From NCBI RefSeq assembly GCF_001039355.2, contig NW_019773659.1, positions 416,504-480,503 of the forward strand: 64,000 nucleotides of DNA, given 5' to 3'. The position numbers and the translations under genes are program-made. The notes under the pieces were generated by a model that was given only the letters and a program-made list of their open reading frames with translations, made no database searches and was not told the DNA's origin. The DNA comes from Lingula anatina (lineage: Eukaryota; Brachiopoda; Lingulata; Lingulida; Lingulidae). This document shows positions 1 through 11,460 of this stretch, piece by piece. Positions within the stretch are counted from its first letter, which is position 1. Every line of letters starts with the position of its first letter.

Positions 1-651
1 CTGGCCTTAGCTCTGCCTGAGTCACGAAGCAGATAACGCACCCGGCGTTTTCCCGAAGACCTTAAGCGAGACTGAAGGGTGTATATGTATAGACTTGTAT
101 GAATATAAAGCAGCAGAAAAGGATATTTTTACTATGGTGTGAAGGAAAAGCGAATTTTATAAATTATCTGGTTTTGTTTCGATTCGCTCGTAATACTGTT
201 TTTTTAAAACTCGATCCTTTTATGCATGTAATCTAAGAGGGGCAACCTTTTGCATATAACATAGTTAAAGCAAAAGGCAAAAAGGACCAAAAAGCACTGT
301 AAAATTTAAAACATTACAAAATAATAAAAAAATCGTCATCAATGCTTACCTTGGTCTCCACGATATCTCCGTCGATGTTATCTGAATAAATGAATATAAA
401 AAATTAGATAAGAACGACAATGTATTTAAATTACATTATATTACTCCTGCTACTTCTGCACTGCCACTTACTCTGTTCTTCTAAGTTATGATGATTGGCT
501 TTTATTGTAAAAAAAAAGAAATAAAATAAAAAAAGGAAGAAAAGGATACAGTCAATAACTAACTGTGCTTCTGTTTTAGCCGAGATTTCCATCTACTGAC
601 AATCTTAAATGATAACAGAGTGAAAGAACTCGATATAAATAAGAATATATC

Positions 652-694
<43 letters not shown>

Positions 695-1112
695 TATAGA
701 ACTATTTTTACCTCCATAGATTCCTGCTACTTCCATCCAGTCCTCTGAAGGGAGCTTGGGTCCTCCTGGGGGTGCTTAAAACAGGAAATGAAGATGTAAC
801 AAACATGCATTTAATAGAACCAGACTTTAAAACATTGAAAAGTTTCTCTAGATAATAAAATGTAAAAAAAAATAATAATAAGAAATAAAATGGATAAAAT
901 GAAAACAAAACGATACGACTTTTCTTCTTTACTCGCCAATCTTGGCTTAAAAATATGAAATATGGAAATCATTCCTGCAGTAATGCAGTAATGAAAGTTA
1001 AAATCAACGCCACCATTAATCAAATGCATGTTAACAACGTCGTTCAGTTACCTGCATTGAGTCCTACAGCAAACACACATAGAAGCGCTGACAACACGAC
1101 CGTCGAAGCCAT
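1..1112 (-). CDS. 5' part of a secreted-protein gene (possibly astacin-type metalloprotease), four exons, runs off the left edge
   Basis: Four minus-strand exons join in frame with GT-AG borders: 1052-1112 (ATG at 1112), 712-774, 350-381, and 71 to beyond base 1. Exon 1 (20 codons plus 1 nt) encodes a classic signal peptide, MASTVVLSALLCVFAVGLNA. The next residues include a Pro/Gly-rich start, then EVAGIYGDNIDGDIVETK, then a basic stretch with GKRRVRYLLRD. All phases agree (1, 1, 0), which makes the model credible although no exon is long. A GDI-type motif followed by a basic region recalls the propeptide and aspartate switch of astacin metalloproteases. The catalytic domain would lie outside the window, so this identity is a guess; any small secreted precursor is possible. 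The gene is divergently placed from nothing visible; its neighbour on the right is also on the minus strand. Confidence 0.6.
661..696. repeat. (TAA)n microsatellite
   Basis: About 12 uninterrupted TAA/ATA units lie in intron 2 of the left-edge secreted-protein gene. Confidence 0.95.
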
Positions 1113-2698
1113 TTTGCTTGTGTGGTGACTGCCGTATTCTCCCCCTGCCTTATACACCGTACTTACAGAGTGATCCAAAAAGTCTGTTCCATTTGTAAAT
1201 GTTTTTAGTTCAAGGATAGAATAACGTAAATTTAATTGTAAATAATCTGAGTAATTGTTTATAGTTTATTATGAATGTCAACGTCTTTTGATGACTACAG
1301 GCACTTCACTTATTTATCGTATTTTGCTACTCATTCAAAGTATATGTGTATGTAAATTGCCGAAAGTGTACTAAAATTCCATGTTAACCGTTTTATCTTT
1401 ATTGGTTGCTCTTGTATGGACACGCCTAAGCATGCCGGTAAATTTGTACATGTACGTGGATGAAATGAATAGCTGATATTTTGTAAAACAAAAATGTTTT
1501 GAAAATTGTTTTTGTGAGCCACTGTACGCTTTCAGACCACCTCGATACCGAGTTTGTAAGTACTAGTCACTGGACAGATGGACCAAGTTCACATGTATTT
1601 CAAATGGACTAAGTGAGACTCGATTTAACTGCTGACTACTGTCCCATTTCCAATCGAGTGGGAGACTCCGCAGCATAACTCCACATGCAGCTTGCGCAAT
1701 GCTTTTCTTTTTTACCGGTATATGGGTTCGGTTGAAAACCTACAGTACAGGCCTATTTCTTGACTAGTGTGTGTGTGTAAGGGGGGGGGGGGGGGGGCTG
1801 TTTGTATCATTTTGACCTACTAGCACTCAGTGTAGGTTACCGCAGAATGCAGCCGATTTGACTAATCATATGTGAGAGTGGGACGAATCCTGGACACCTG
1901 GGAGAACAAACTGTGATCATGACGCTAGAAGGAAGTGTCCCAAAACTCAGAACGCCACAGATGTTAAGGCCTACAATGAGCGTTAAAACTTTATATTGGA
2001 AAAATAAAATAACACTTTGTCTAGAAATTGCAACACTATTTCAGTAATCACTAAGGTTTATCATAACCAAAAACCGTTCACAGAATTACTATCCATATGT
2101 CTGTTTTTCAAGATTCTACTCTTTGGGCCTCGTAAAGCAGATAAAGACTGGTGAACTTCACTAGTGACGATGAAAATGGGAAGTACATAGACTTACAAAC
2201 GGATAGATTGTCCATTTTTAAAGGGTGATAAAAAGGAAACGTCTCGTTTTTACTCTGTGGAACGAAATCAAGGACACGTACAATGATAAAAATAGTTTCC
2301 TTGATGTGAAAAAAAAGACTGTAATGTTAAGAACCTAAATAGCATTATAATAATTTATTTTCAGGTTTCTACTTTTTCGATGACTTGTGTGCAAAGGCAT
2401 ATTTAAATATTAATATTTTATTTTGAAAGTTTCTATGGAAGTCACTTTCGAACTGCCTAAATAGTCATTTTTGACAGTTAGATACACCGATGATCTTTCT
2501 TTGAGATCCTACATATATGATATTCATTTCAAAGCAACCCTGTGAAAAAATTCTTATTGAAAAACGTGTATCTGTCATTACAATATAACAGCCATTGCCG
2601 ATTTACTTATATTATTAACCAAAGAGTTAAAAAAAAGCTTTCAAAATGCTCAGCATACGCTTGGAAAAATATATTCGGGTAATATGACTGTGTCATGT
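1113..2698. other. Intergenic, no gene seen
   Basis: I see no supportable exon. A 17-G homopolymer run lies near 1782-1798. The rest is unique AT-rich sequence upstream of the secreted-protein gene and downstream of the Ly6 gene. Confidence 0.6.
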
Positions 2699-4574
2699 TT
2701 ATATATAAAATCCTGCAATCAGGATAGAAGCTGCTGTCCAAACGAGGCTATATGTCGACCTTGACCTTGGCCTCGTTCCAGTGTTGCACAGGGTCGTTGT
2801 GCAATAACACACGTGGAGGTTTTCTCCTGACTTCGGTTCGTCCCAAAAGCATTGGTCTCTATCTTCGTCTGCGCAGCCTCGCTCGATATGTTGTGTTGCT
2901 AAAAGTAACATTAAATTATTTATAAAATTAGAAATTAGTTTCCCATTCACCAATTTTTCATGGACGGGTTTATATAAGAGATCAAATTATCGTGCCTGAA
3001 GTGACATCGTTCATTATCCTCTACTGTCATTTTAGCCCATGCAGCTACGTTCATTGTGGACCAATTTGTTATAAAACCTAATCCCAAATCGCAAAACCCT
3101 TAAACTCCAAGTCGTTTTGTGAACCACTTGCCAAAAATTAATATGGATTAAACTATCTTCCTTTTTCCTTTACCATTTAGTTATACCCATTGTAATTAAT
3201 GCGTGTCACATCAGAGCGTGCAAAACACCAATAAACACATTATCCTATTGATGAACCGTGCTCCTCTCGTTAACACCTTAAGTCATAAAATTACGCAAGA
3301 AGGACTATAAACGACTAGATATTATCTCATTTCATTCTATTGCAGACCCCAGTAAGTGCAGTTTGCCTTTCAGTACATGTATATCACGAATCAGGCGCGG
3401 TTTGGCCTCCGATGTATTGATTATCCTACAGAATCAAGGTTAAAGACACTTGTTTCGAGGGTTGTCCAATAATAAAATACAAGCCATGAGATTTGTCACT
3501 AAGTCCATGCATCTTTGTGGTAATTAAAAAGATCGATTTTAGTTTGGAAAGAATCTGATATCCCAATGCTCCCACCTACAAAAGATGCCTTTCAATTTGC
3601 CTCCCCAATTCACTCCTAAAAAGTTGCGTTAAATTTAATTACGCCTTGGAGTAGACAGTCGAATTTAGATAGACTACATTAATTGTGAGAATAACAGTTC
3701 ACCTTACATATTGCTGACGTGCCAAAACCGGTTATTGTTACTTTTGGCAGCAAAATCATCAGTACAATGATCATTTTTAGACCAATGGCTACTCCTTTTC
3801 ATTAGTTTACTGCAAATATAGTCAAAACTTCCATCATTTTCTACTTAAAAGGCAAACCTGCATCCAATCTGACGTTCTTTTGTGATACGGGCACAGAGTT
3901 CTAATTGAATTAACGTAGAGCAAAATATTGTGCTCAAGTTAAAGCCCAACTTTCGCTTTAAAGTCAATCGGGGTAAGACTTCAACAAGTTTCTTTATTCA
4001 CTCACTTTTTTCGTGTCGTGTTTGTTTAATGCATCCGTGAGCGCAGTCCCTCGTTAAGACACTGTAGTCCTTTTTATGCGGGAACGGGTCCCTGCAGTGT
4101 GGATTGGAGTCGCTGCAATCGTAACAGCGGATTGCTGACACTGGAAATAAACAGATCTTGACCTTACATAAATTATTCCAATATCCCATTGCTTTGCACG
4201 TTATGTGGTATCGTAATGTTATGACTTAATATGATATCGTGTTATTATGAATTTATCAGATATCACAATGTTATGATGTATGAATTAATGTAATATCGTA
4301 ATTTTATGACTTGATGACTTATCTTATTGTTATGGCGTTATGTGATGTCGCAATGTCACGATCTAATGAAATATTGTAACGTTATGACACAATAACATAT
4401 GCCATTATGACATGATTTAATATCGTTTTGTTCAATAATCACAGACAGCAGTAGGCGTTTGCAGTTAATATGTTTTCGAGCCTACAAACTTATCTTCAGA
4501 TCAAATTTGACTGCAACTGGTACAAGCGAAAAAATAAAATTATATAAAATAAAATAAAATAAAATAAAATAAAA

Positions 4575-4623
<49 letters not shown>

Positions 4624-6349
4624 ATGGATTTTTTATGTTATTTCCTGTTTCTAGTATGAACTAAGTTATGGAAAATACTCGAGGTGCGCGAGCTTATGGC
4701 AATAAATACCTATTGAAGTGGGAACAGAGAGTTAAACGTTCGATCTGAATGTCCCTATGGACATATTGCAACCCCCTGGATACGGTATTTCGATTGCCTG
4801 ACGCATTATCGTGTAACCATTTCCCATGACAGAACAATATTATAACGCCCTTAAAAGATACAGCGGTCATTAAAAAAAGGTTCCTGCTGTTTTTAACACT
4901 AGGGAAACACATGCGAGATCCAGCTGGAGTATTCAGAGTCACAGTTCCATGCAGCAGGGGCGGTTTTAGCCAATCCACAAAGTTAACGCATAGAAAAAAA
5001 TTACCTTAGCTTTTGTAAGCCTTGCCCTATGCACCAAAGTTCTTATTTTCCTGCATGAGGAGTGCACTGCTGTTTTTACCATAAGGGAAACGCATGTTAT
5101 AGATTAAATTCAACTGGAACATTCTGAAACAGTGTGCAGACAATTTGATTATCAAGTTCTTGTGTTCCATCATGGCGCTTTCACTCCCCATACAAGATAA
5201 TGCATCTATATACCGACGAGTGCATCCGTTACTTAATTATGCCGTGTTATTTTAATCCGCTTCGGGACTCCATTCTAATTGGTAATTTAGTCTGTTTAAT
5301 GCATCCCTCCTATAACGGTGTACACGATGACCAATTACGTAGGGATCGATAAAAATAGAGTTTACGGGTAATGGCGAACGTGAACGGGATCTTTGGCCAA
5401 TTTTAGGTAAATGGTTGTTTCTCTGTCTATCAATTAGTCTCCGTGTCTGTCAGTCTTTTATGTGCATGTGCAATCCAGTTTTATTTCAAGAATAAATATC
5501 ATCATTATAAACAAGTTAATTTTAATTAAGCTGTAGAAACTACAGGATAATTAAGATACATACAATAAACATTTCATAGTACATTATATTAATGGAGCAC
5601 GGTACACATGGAAAATCAAAACGAAAATCAATGTAGATTCATACAAGAAAGGAGATAAAACACACTTAAACAAAATTGGCATATGTACTTGTATACATAT
5701 ATATTGATTTGTGCCGCCGTCGTTGCGAAGGAAGTAGTACTGAATGGAAAGACCGCGCTGAGCGGAATCACAAAAGTAAATCGTTGCAAAGAGATAGCAA
5801 TCGATAATATTGCTGATTCTCAAGCGCTGAATCATCAATCTGTGCTTAACATGAAGGGGTGTGTTCACACGTGGCTCAATGGAGAAAGCCTGATTTGATA
5901 TACACTGTCGTCGCCGTCTGCACTGCAATTAAGCAATTTTGTTAAAGTGCAAACAACCAATATTGCTTTGAATGCGGCTAAAAGAAGAGATTCAGGAATA
6001 AATCCGTTGTTACAGAAAGTACAATTTTATTAAGTTTGCAAAGGTGACATAGTCCCATTTACTGCTCCCTGCAAACTCTAACCTGTGTCTTTTGTATGGG
6101 ATCCCGGACTTCCGTACCTAGGACTAATTCCCAAGCCTAATTGCAATGATAAATGTGCCTCGTTTAGTAAAATGGATGAAATGAAATTCGATCTTAAAGA
6201 AAGCCCGTGTGAACCCACGGTCTTTGATCTAAATCACGGTTCAGCGAGTTTGGTAATTGGAATCCGAGTGAGTGATGTGCGTAGCTGGACGTGAAATTAG
6301 GTATAGGTATTGTGCCAAACAAGCTGTCTCGTTCAGAGAATTGGGAGAT

Positions 6350-6400
<51 letters not shown>

Positions 6401-7513
6401 AAGTGAAAGGAGGGGGATTAAAGAAAGACAAAGAGGTGACAGGTCGGATTATGCATGAAGATACATGTAGGTATCATCAAACGTGTTTTCTTTGTACTAT
6501 CCAAACGCAGCAAACACCGTCTTCGTCTTAATGATGCTTTGACCCTACAAAACCATCTACTGTTTGATAATATATGTTTACATGCTTTGTACATGTGCCT
6601 CTACAATGGCGGATCATAGGAGGCGAGAAAGGTACGTGGGGTGTGGGGTGTGAAGAGGTGGGGTGTGGGGTGTGAAGGGGGTAAAGTGTACCATATACAT
6701 TCCTTAATCTCCAAGGTACCCATGGCCAATTCTTTTCTTTTCCCCTGACACCCATTTTTACAGTCCTGTTCATATATAGCCTAGTGCAAAATGTCCTTGC
6801 CTGCAGAACGAATGGAGGGAATCTCATTTCATCTTTACTGCCCCCCCCCCACACAGGGGCAGATCCAGGATTACTTGAAGGGGGGGGGGGGTCCGGTGGA
6901 TGCGAACCCCCCCCCCCCCCCCCCCCCCCCCCAGTTGGCGTTGGCGTGGGGTTCGGGGTCCGCTGAAAAAAATGGTATTTTACAGGGCGAACAGTGCCAT
7001 TTGGTTTCCCTGACCCCACTTTCGGTTTCCCCCCTCTAAATCCGCCACTGCACACACACACCCTGAACAGAATCCTAGCTCTCCCACTAACTGTGATGAA
7101 GGACTTCCTATTTTGATAATTCTACATTTTACATATTTGAAACACATTGATTGCAAGCCAACTGGCCTTTTCTAACAAAATAATCCCAGTTAATTACTTT
7201 CTATCAAGATAAAAGACCAAATGCTTTCATTTAACCTCCTTACAATGCTGTACAATGAAAGGATGCCTTCAAATATCTTCCAAGTTATACATTTTGAGAC
7301 AAACATTAAATTTTCATATCACATGTCGGATCTACAGAAACAGCCGTTTGCCATATGTTGCAGGCAACGCAATGCATAATTAAACTGAATCGCATACATA
7401 GATCTTATTACTTTAATTGTTAAAAGCACAACCACTTAGTCAGGTATATGACCTGTGGCATTGAAGTTAAACCATGGTTAAGACATCTGCGTTTTCTATA
7501 CACATGAGTTTGT

Positions 7514-7563
<50 letters not shown>

Positions 7564-8200
7564 CCTCTCTCTATTTCACTGTCATCAAAGGGACATCAAA
7601 ATAACATAATGATAACAACCAAGTAAGTCACCCATTACAGAGTAATTTGCAGGTTTAATAAAAGTCAATTGTACCAGTAGCAAATTTTCCAAAGGGCAAG
7701 GGTAGAGTGACAGAGAAAGGTAGTCCTAGGTATGGAAGCCCGGTGTCCCATATGATTAGTACAGGTTAGGCTTGATCCGGGTATTGGGGTAAATATATAA
7801 GACGAATGTCAATTGTACAAAAGTAAGGGGGGACGGACTACGGTTCCTAGCAAACCACCATTCCTGTCACACCTCCACTCACATTGGCGGGTACGTATCA
7901 TATAAAAATTAATTCAGTGTAATTAGTCGTTATAGATAGGGACCTAACACGCTGCCTTCAAGTTTTGCTGCCATTGGATTACGCTACGGAACACATGCCC
8001 TGTTTGTCAACCACTTTGGCTTTAATCAAATACCAGCTTAAAGCTACAACAGAATACTGTGCACTATCTTCAGTCACATGCATCAGAGCAATTACAATGC
8101 GTATCCACACTGGGTTGTAATAAGTCACCTTACCTTTGGTTAACTCGCTTGATACCAGCGTCAGGAATATGAGAGCTGCGTGCAGATTCAGGCTCCTCAT
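2699..8200 (-). CDS. GPI-anchored Ly6/uPAR three-finger protein, quiver/sleepless-like, three exons
   Basis: Exons on the minus strand are 8134-8200, 4006-4140 and 2699-2898, with phases 1 and 1 and GT-AG borders, giving a 133-residue protein. Exon 1 is a signal peptide (MRSLNLHAALIFLTLVSSE). Exon 2 starts the three-finger domain with IRCYDCSDSNPHCRDPF, the hallmark start of the quiver/sleepless/crooked branch of Ly6 proteins, followed by DCAHGC. Exon 3 has RGCADEDRDQC and the closing CYCTTTLCN motif, in which the last Cys-Asn ends the Ly6 fold. A hydrophobic tail, YSLVWTAASILIAGFYI, then fits a GPI-attachment signal. Insect members of this family modulate ion channels, receptors or septate junctions at the cell surface; the role here cannot be told. 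Intron 1 is about 4 kb and intron 2 about 1.1 kb, and intron 1 holds several repeats. There is no sign of decay. Confidence 0.88.
4200..4436. repeat. Degenerate minisatellite around 'TATCGTAATGTTATGACTTA'
   Basis: At least six imperfect units combining ATATCG(T/C)AAT, GTTATGA and CTTAATRT repeat with roughly 25-45 bp spacing. The array lies in intron 1 of the Ly6 gene, immediately beyond exon 2. Confidence 0.7.
4535..4624. repeat. (TAAAA)n followed by (TAAA)n simple repeats
   Basis: Pentanucleotide AATAA/TAAAA units run directly into about a dozen TAAA tetranucleotide units. Intronic to the Ly6 gene. Confidence 0.95.
4880..5115. repeat. Local divergent duplication
   Basis: A segment with CTGCTGTTTTTAACACTAGG and GGGAAACACATG near 4886-4915 recurs in altered form at about 5069-5100, followed in both cases by AACTGGA- or AGCTGGA-type sequence. 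This is a ~180-bp-spaced, diverged direct repeat in intron 1 of the Ly6 gene. Confidence 0.5.
6355..6397. repeat. (AG)n microsatellite
   Basis: About 20 uninterrupted GA dinucleotides. Open frames across it are repeat artefacts. Confidence 0.95.
6854..7050. mobile_element. Short non-autonomous DNA element with CAGxGGCxGAT termini and G/C homopolymer interior
   Basis: The left end reads CAGGGGCAGATCCAGG. The right end, reverse complemented, reads CAGTGGCGGATTTAGAG, an imperfect terminal inverted repeat. The interior is dominated by G11 and C-run tracts of more than 20. CAG-GGC-GAT ends with poly-G interiors are common in hAT-like non-autonomous elements of invertebrates. No clean 8-bp target duplication is visible, because the flanks are CA repeats. 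Confidence 0.55.
7525..7563. repeat. (CA)n microsatellite
   Basis: About 18 CA dinucleotides, intronic to the Ly6 gene. Confidence 0.95.
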
Positions 8201-9219
8201 TTTCTCGCGGCAGTGTTTTCAGCATTGCCAGGAACGCCGTAGGAGCGGTTACTGTAAATACAGTGAAACCTATAGAATTCCGGCAGGAGATATAGGGGAT
8301 AGGTTATATATATAGAGAGAGAACTATATCTGGCTGTATGACGGCTGCTTTTATGACCAAGATGAGACAAATACTGGTGCATGTTTTAGAGAAATCTTAC
8401 CGATGCGAAGGTGGTTCTTCTTCAGCTGTTGCAGGTAGCCGTATGTGGTATACAAGAACAAAGCTGACGCCACGCCACTGGCTTATGCACAAAACATGAC
8501 CATATTCTGTTGAATTCTTCCTCCAATTAGAACCGCTGAAACCACCAAGCTGAGTCTAGGACAGCGCAGCAGACGTCATTACAAATGTAAATGCATTCTG
8601 CAACTTTTCGAACAACTGAAAGTACGAAAATAGCTATATCAATATGTGTATATCCGATGGTTGTCTTTGAAACCAATGAAGCAGACGAAGCCTGGCAACT
8701 GACATATGCATCTGTAAGGACCAACTTTGGAAGGTTTCCATATTGTTACACCCAACAATTACATTAAAAAGTTGTTTTGTGTCATAGAGGGCGCCATTGG
8801 TCTATTAGACAAGTTTTGTTTCTAATTTACATCCCCATTAAACCAGTGAGAAGGAGAGAGGAACAACAACTGAATGTTCTTCCTGCAAATAATGCTGGTG
8901 GCAACGGCCTAATTTCCCTAGAGAGGCTTTTTTCTGTTAATTTTCGTTACAGTTAAATCACCAAAGCCCCTTTTTGACGCTGTGATATGCGCATGGTATC
9001 AAGGCCGTGAAGCTAAGAGATGGTCTAGTCTATATCTGGTTGGTCTAGTAAATATGTAGTTCTATAGAGTTTATGTAGAGCGAAACAAAAAATACGAAGA
9101 TGAGTTTGTTCATTTCTCTTGGTAACACGTTCCAATTATTTTTGCCACACAGTAAATGCTATCACTTATGTTATCACATATAATTTTAACCCTGCATTGT
9201 CTATTAAATTGATACTGGC

Positions 9220-9364
9220 GTTTTAGCAATAATAATCATTCACTTTGGAACAGTTATTATGGGACAGCTAATCTCTTGTCACAATCGGCCTCATGCTCTT
9301 GTGGCAAGAGCGAAACCTAGTTGTTAATAAAAATTCCAAAGTGAGCGATTATTATCACTAAAAC
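9220..9364. mobile_element. 145-bp MITE-like inverted repeat
   Basis: The left arm GTTTTAGCAATAATAATCAT, continuing TCACTTTGGAA, matches the reverse complement of the right end (GTTTTAGTGATAATAATCGC, then TCACTTTGGAA) over about 32 bp with three or four mismatches. The element is non-coding and its target duplication is not clear. Confidence 0.7.
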
Positions 9365-11140
9365 ATCATTAGACATTACCTCGTAATTTGTGTGGAGTCA
9401 CAAAGTAATGGTTAACAAAGCTTTGGCGAAACTGCATAACGACAAGGCAATAATGCACCACTCAAACCTGTCATCTTAGCTGTGCCAAGATCAATTCAAT
9501 TAACAGGCAATTGAAAAACAGCAGGTTATTCAGCATATGCTTTGGGGTTTATGTTTATTCAGGCTCTTATGATGAAAGCTTGGCACGATGCAATCATCGT
9601 TTACAAAATTGATGTGACATTTATGTCATTTATAGCAGACCAAAATGGAAATAAGGTTAAAAAAGAAGACAGAATTGTCTAACTATATTTAGTATTAGTT
9701 GGATATGGATGGGTAGGAAGGAGGGGCCCCTGAGCGTGCGCACATCCTATACAGCGTCTGTTTTTACCCCCCCCCCCTTTTGCCATCTCACCATCAACCC
9801 CCTCTCAGCTAAACCCCACATAAGTTTATGATTAGTATGTGTGTGCTGATGTGTACTTGTATGTAGTGCATGTATGTTGATTGTTGCACAGTGCATTGTA
9901 CGATATTCCAGTCTTTGCAATAAATACAAAAACATCTTGTATCATTTTTGTCTTTTATATTGTTTTGTTTTTATTCAAGAGGGGCGATCCCAGTGTAGGT
10001 CCGACCACATCGATCTTGGTGACATGTACAGTGATGATTGCACTGAAATAGCTCTAGAATTTCGATCGAAATATCTCACCTACTTGTTTACTGAGTTCAG
10101 TCTATGGCAAGAAGTTAAAAAATATATAAATTTTAAACATTATTAGTGTGTTAAATATGGTCATATTTGCAAGATCCCATACATTCACAAATAGAGGTGA
10201 CAATATACAAGGTGATGAAATTAAAAAAAAAACCTTGCCAAGATTCAAACTCGTAGATTTGATTAGATTGCTTTCCTTATCACATTTACTGAAATTGCGA
10301 TTCCTAGGAGCCCGGGGAGCTTTCTGAACAAGCCACTTACTGTGATACAAGTGAGCAGAGCGCATTCGATCCATTCCTTTCACACGAATTCGAAGGAAGT
10401 GGTAGATAGTGCTTGACTGGAGAGAGCGTTGGTTCAGTAGAGGTTGGTCTATGAGAGAATATAAACATACCATCCCTGAACAGACCTGGTGGGTTTCTAC
10501 TCCCTTCCTGGCTTTCTATAAATTTTAAAAGTTTTTTTTTCATTTGAAGAACTACTAAACGGCAAGACTATAGCGACCCATGTGCTCTTGTCCGTAGTGG
10601 ACTGAGCTTCTGGACATTCTGTGCCGTTTGTCTCCTGACATCAATGACAAAGCGTTCATAATAAAGCAAAGGCTCTAGCTGAGGCAAATTCGAAGGGTGT
10701 TCTAAAACGGAATAGAGGCATATTAGTTAAATTTTATAATAGCTAGTAGATCGACTTCTAGTAGAGATGTGTTGGAGTCTTTGGGAGATAGATAAATATG
10801 TCGTCGCTCATACCATCTCCTTATGTGAGTTGCCCAGTATGAGATATAATTACCATTCTTTATAAATTGTGTTAAAAATTGAAAGCCAGAGCATGCAAGC
10901 GGTGTGACCCCATTGCCCCGGTTATAAACTAGGCCGTGTTAACATCTAGAAATGATCTTAGTTCAGCTCCGTTGAAACTAAATGGCGATTTTGATTAGGT
11001 TTGCATACAGCACAGCAGATGATGGGAATTCCTCGTCAATATTTTCATTTTTCATAGTCTCAGAGGATAGCAACAGCGGAGTAAGTACATGTACGGCTTT
11101 TACAGTGGTTTATGCAAGTGCAATAGGCCAAATTCACTCG
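9365..11140. other. No gene found
   Basis: Short open frames occur (for example 9874-10146 plus and 10102-10473 minus), but they lack recognisable domains, are AT-rich and overlap each other. I do not support them as genes. Confidence 0.5.
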
Positions 11141-11149
11141 TACCACGAT

Positions 11150-11460
11150 TCCGAATCGATCCGAAAAACGGCACTATTTTCCCATAACATACCAGCCTTA
11201 CTAACATTTGTGAACCCATACATTCGCAATCAAATGAAGTCACCGACTAAAAATGAATGCACTTGGTGTACATATATTATATTATATTATATTATATTAT
11301 ATTATATTATATTATATTATATTATATTATATTGATTCGAAAAATGGCTCCATCGCCTATACATGTAATATACGGGCAATATTAACATTTGTGATCCTTT
11401 ATTCGCAATCAATTGAAGTCACCTACTAAAAGCCCATGCAGCTTGATGTATATATTATTA
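11150..11460. repeat. Tandem divergent duplication interrupted by a (TATAT)n-type repeat
   Basis: Two diverged copies share ACATTTGTGA, ATTCGCAATCAA, TGAAGTCACC and ACTAAAA in the same order (11200-11260 and 11385-11435). Between them, at about 11273-11332, is a run of ATATT pentanucleotides. Confidence 0.65.

Larger units (their letters stand above)
6095..7753. repeat. Inverted repeat pair 1.6 kb apart
   Basis: The ~30-bp segment TATGGGAT..CCGG.CTTCC.TACCTAGGACTA at 6095-6125 recurs in reverse complement at about 7723-7753 with few mismatches. It may mark the ends of an old DNA element or two opposed copies of a repeat. Confidence 0.5.

Noticed and set aside
5584-5928. 114-codon minus-strand open frame overlapping a plus-strand frame at 5683-5898
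   Set aside because: AT-rich, no domain, both strands open, and inside an intron of the Ly6 gene.
6528-7061. 177-codon Pro/Gly-rich open frame
   Set aside because: Produced by the poly-G/poly-C tracts of the short element at 6854-7050.
9874-10146. 90-codon plus-strand open frame as an exon
   Set aside because: An AG precedes part of it, but there is no donor, domain or partner exon.
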